Of a DNA stretch of 13,165 nucleotides, positions 12,653-13,165 are shown piece by piece. Position numbers and translations under genes: made by a program. The notes beneath the pieces were generated by a model. The model was not told the origin of the DNA. It made no database searches and saw only the letters and a program-made list of their open reading frames with translations. The DNA comes from Nostoc sp. GT001 (lineage in GTDB: Bacteria; Cyanobacteriota; Cyanobacteriia; Cyanobacteriales; Nostocaceae): contig NZ_JAUDRJ010000003.1 in NCBI RefSeq assembly GCF_030382115.1, positions 271,403 to 284,567 of the forward strand. Direction: 5' to 3'. Position 1 is the stretch's first letter. The number at the start of each line of letters is the position of its first letter.

Positions 12653-13165
12653 TCAATACACTTGAGGGACAAAGAACTGCTCATTACGTGGGGCGCGAAC
12701 ATAATCCTCAGCCACAGGTCTAGATGGAAGGTCTAAGGGAGGAGGTGTCATGTCTTCGTAAGGAACTTTGCTCAACAAATGATGAATGCAGTTGAGCCGC
12801 GCTCGTCTTTTATCATCTGCTTCAATGGTAAACCAGGGAGCTTCGGGAATATTCGTGTAAGCAAACATGGTATCTTTTGCTTTGGAGTATTCTACCCAGC
12901 GATCGCGTGATTCCAAATCCATTGGGCTGAGTTTCCAGCGTCTTGCGGGATCGTGACTGCGAGAAAGAAAGCGTTTTTCTTGTTCTTCATCGCTGACGGA
13001 GAACCAGTACTTAATTAAAACAATGCCCGATCGCACCAGCATTCGTTCAAATTCTGGGCAAGATTGCATGAATTCTTGATATTCTGCTTCAGTACAAAAG
13101 CCCATTACTTTTTCAACTCCGGCTCGGTTGTACCAACTGCGATCGAAAAGGACTATTTCGCTGCA
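12653..13165 (-). CDS. ppk2: PPK2 polyphosphate kinase, C-terminal part (cut by window edge)
   Basis: The frame is open from the window edge to the stop at 12653, giving the last 170 residues of a PPK2. These enzymes transfer phosphate between polyphosphate and nucleotides. The retained part opens with IVLFDRSWYNRAGVEKV, the Walker B/lid region, then MGFCTEAEYQEFM, RSGIVLIKYWFSVSDEEQ, WKLSPMDLESRDRWVEYSKA and APWFTIEADDKRRARLN, all typical of single-domain PPK2. The N-terminal Walker A portion lies outside the window. Taking the internal Met at 13105 as the start would remove the lid region, so the gene clearly extends rightwards. It is complete at its 3' end and appears functional. Finding a metabolic kinase here is unexpected if the region belongs to a nifD element. 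Confidence 0.93.
   Translation of the reverse strand, partial: CSEIVLFDRSWYNRAGVEKVMGFCTEAEYQEFMQSCPEFERMLVRSGIVLIKYWFSVSDEEQEKRFLSRSHDPARRWKLSPMDLESRDRWVEYSKAKDTMFAYTNIPEAPWFTIEADDKRRARLNCIHHLLSKVPYEDMTPPPLDLPSRPVAEDYVRAPRNEQFFVPQVY

Larger units (their letters stand above)
8133..13165. mobile_element. Left part of a nifD excision element (right end outside window)
   Basis: Sequence from the 11-bp core onward is not nifD and contains only minus-strand accessory genes: a NYN nuclease pair, two PIN toxin pairs, an unrecognised protein and a PPK2 kinase. Known nifD elements carry the recombinase gene xisA and variable cargo, and range from several kilobases to much larger. Neither xisA nor the 3' piece of nifD is in these 5 kb, so the total length is unknown. 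It is also possible that the original element ends earlier and later rearrangement placed other DNA here; the att core supports only the left border directly. Confidence 0.75.

Noticed and set aside
12446..12736. Plus-strand 96-codon frame
   Set aside because: It overlaps the 140-residue gene and ppk2 on the other strand and has no family character.
13103..13105. ATG at 13105 as the start of ppk2
   Set aside because: The frame continues to the window edge encoding the conserved FDRSWYNRAG segment, so the real start is further right.
8144..13165. xisA or another recombinase gene
   Set aside because: None of the reading frames shows tyrosine or serine recombinase motifs; it must lie outside the window if present.

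Overview
The window comes from a heterocyst-forming cyanobacterium (Nostocales, Nostoc/Anabaena type). The evidence is the gene order nifB-fdxN-nifS-nifU-glbN-nifH-nifD, about 18 copies of the cyanobacterial palindrome GCGATCGC (HIP1), heptamer repeats in the spacers, and nifD broken exactly at GGATTACTCCG. That 11-bp sequence is the known core of the developmentally excised nifD element. A cyanoglobin gene (glbN) between nifU and nifH is the arrangement described for Nostoc commune. The genome is in its vegetative, unrearranged state.

Region 1 (1-473) is the leader of the nif operon. It contains a 16-bp motif in inverted orientation at 16-31 and 73-88, a candidate activator site.

Region 2 (474-8143) is the plus-strand nif cluster. 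NifB makes NifB-co, the FeMo-cofactor precursor. FdxN is a 2[4Fe-4S] ferredoxin. NifS and NifU mobilise sulfur and assemble Fe-S clusters. GlbN is a truncated haemoglobin. NifH is the Fe protein and NifD the MoFe alpha subunit. Every spacer holds a hairpin, and most also hold heptamer repeats. Those before and after nifH are candidates for RNA processing or for setting the nifH:nifD ratio. fdxN is uninterrupted, unlike in Anabaena PCC 7120.

Region 3 (8133-13165) is read as the left part of the nifD element. Its second border and the XisA recombinase gene are not in the window. All genes here are on the minus strand: a NYN-domain putative nuclease with a small TPR-like partner, a vapBC toxin-antitoxin pair, a second PIN-domain toxin with a 66-residue partner, an unrecognised 140-residue protein, and the 3' part of a PPK2 polyphosphate kinase gene that runs off the edge. 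Three different PIN-like nucleases, each beside a small helical protein, lie within about 3.2 kb.

The most unusual structure is a set of repeats around these toxins. The last 14-32 codons of vapC, with the same downstream flank, recur three more times as orphan tails (10713-10808, 10902-10985, 12033-12074). They come with a 66-bp repeat unit and a short dispersed repeat (GCGATGTCTACGACGGGC). The tails fall between the toxin modules, like boundary marks left by tandem duplication or cassette insertion.
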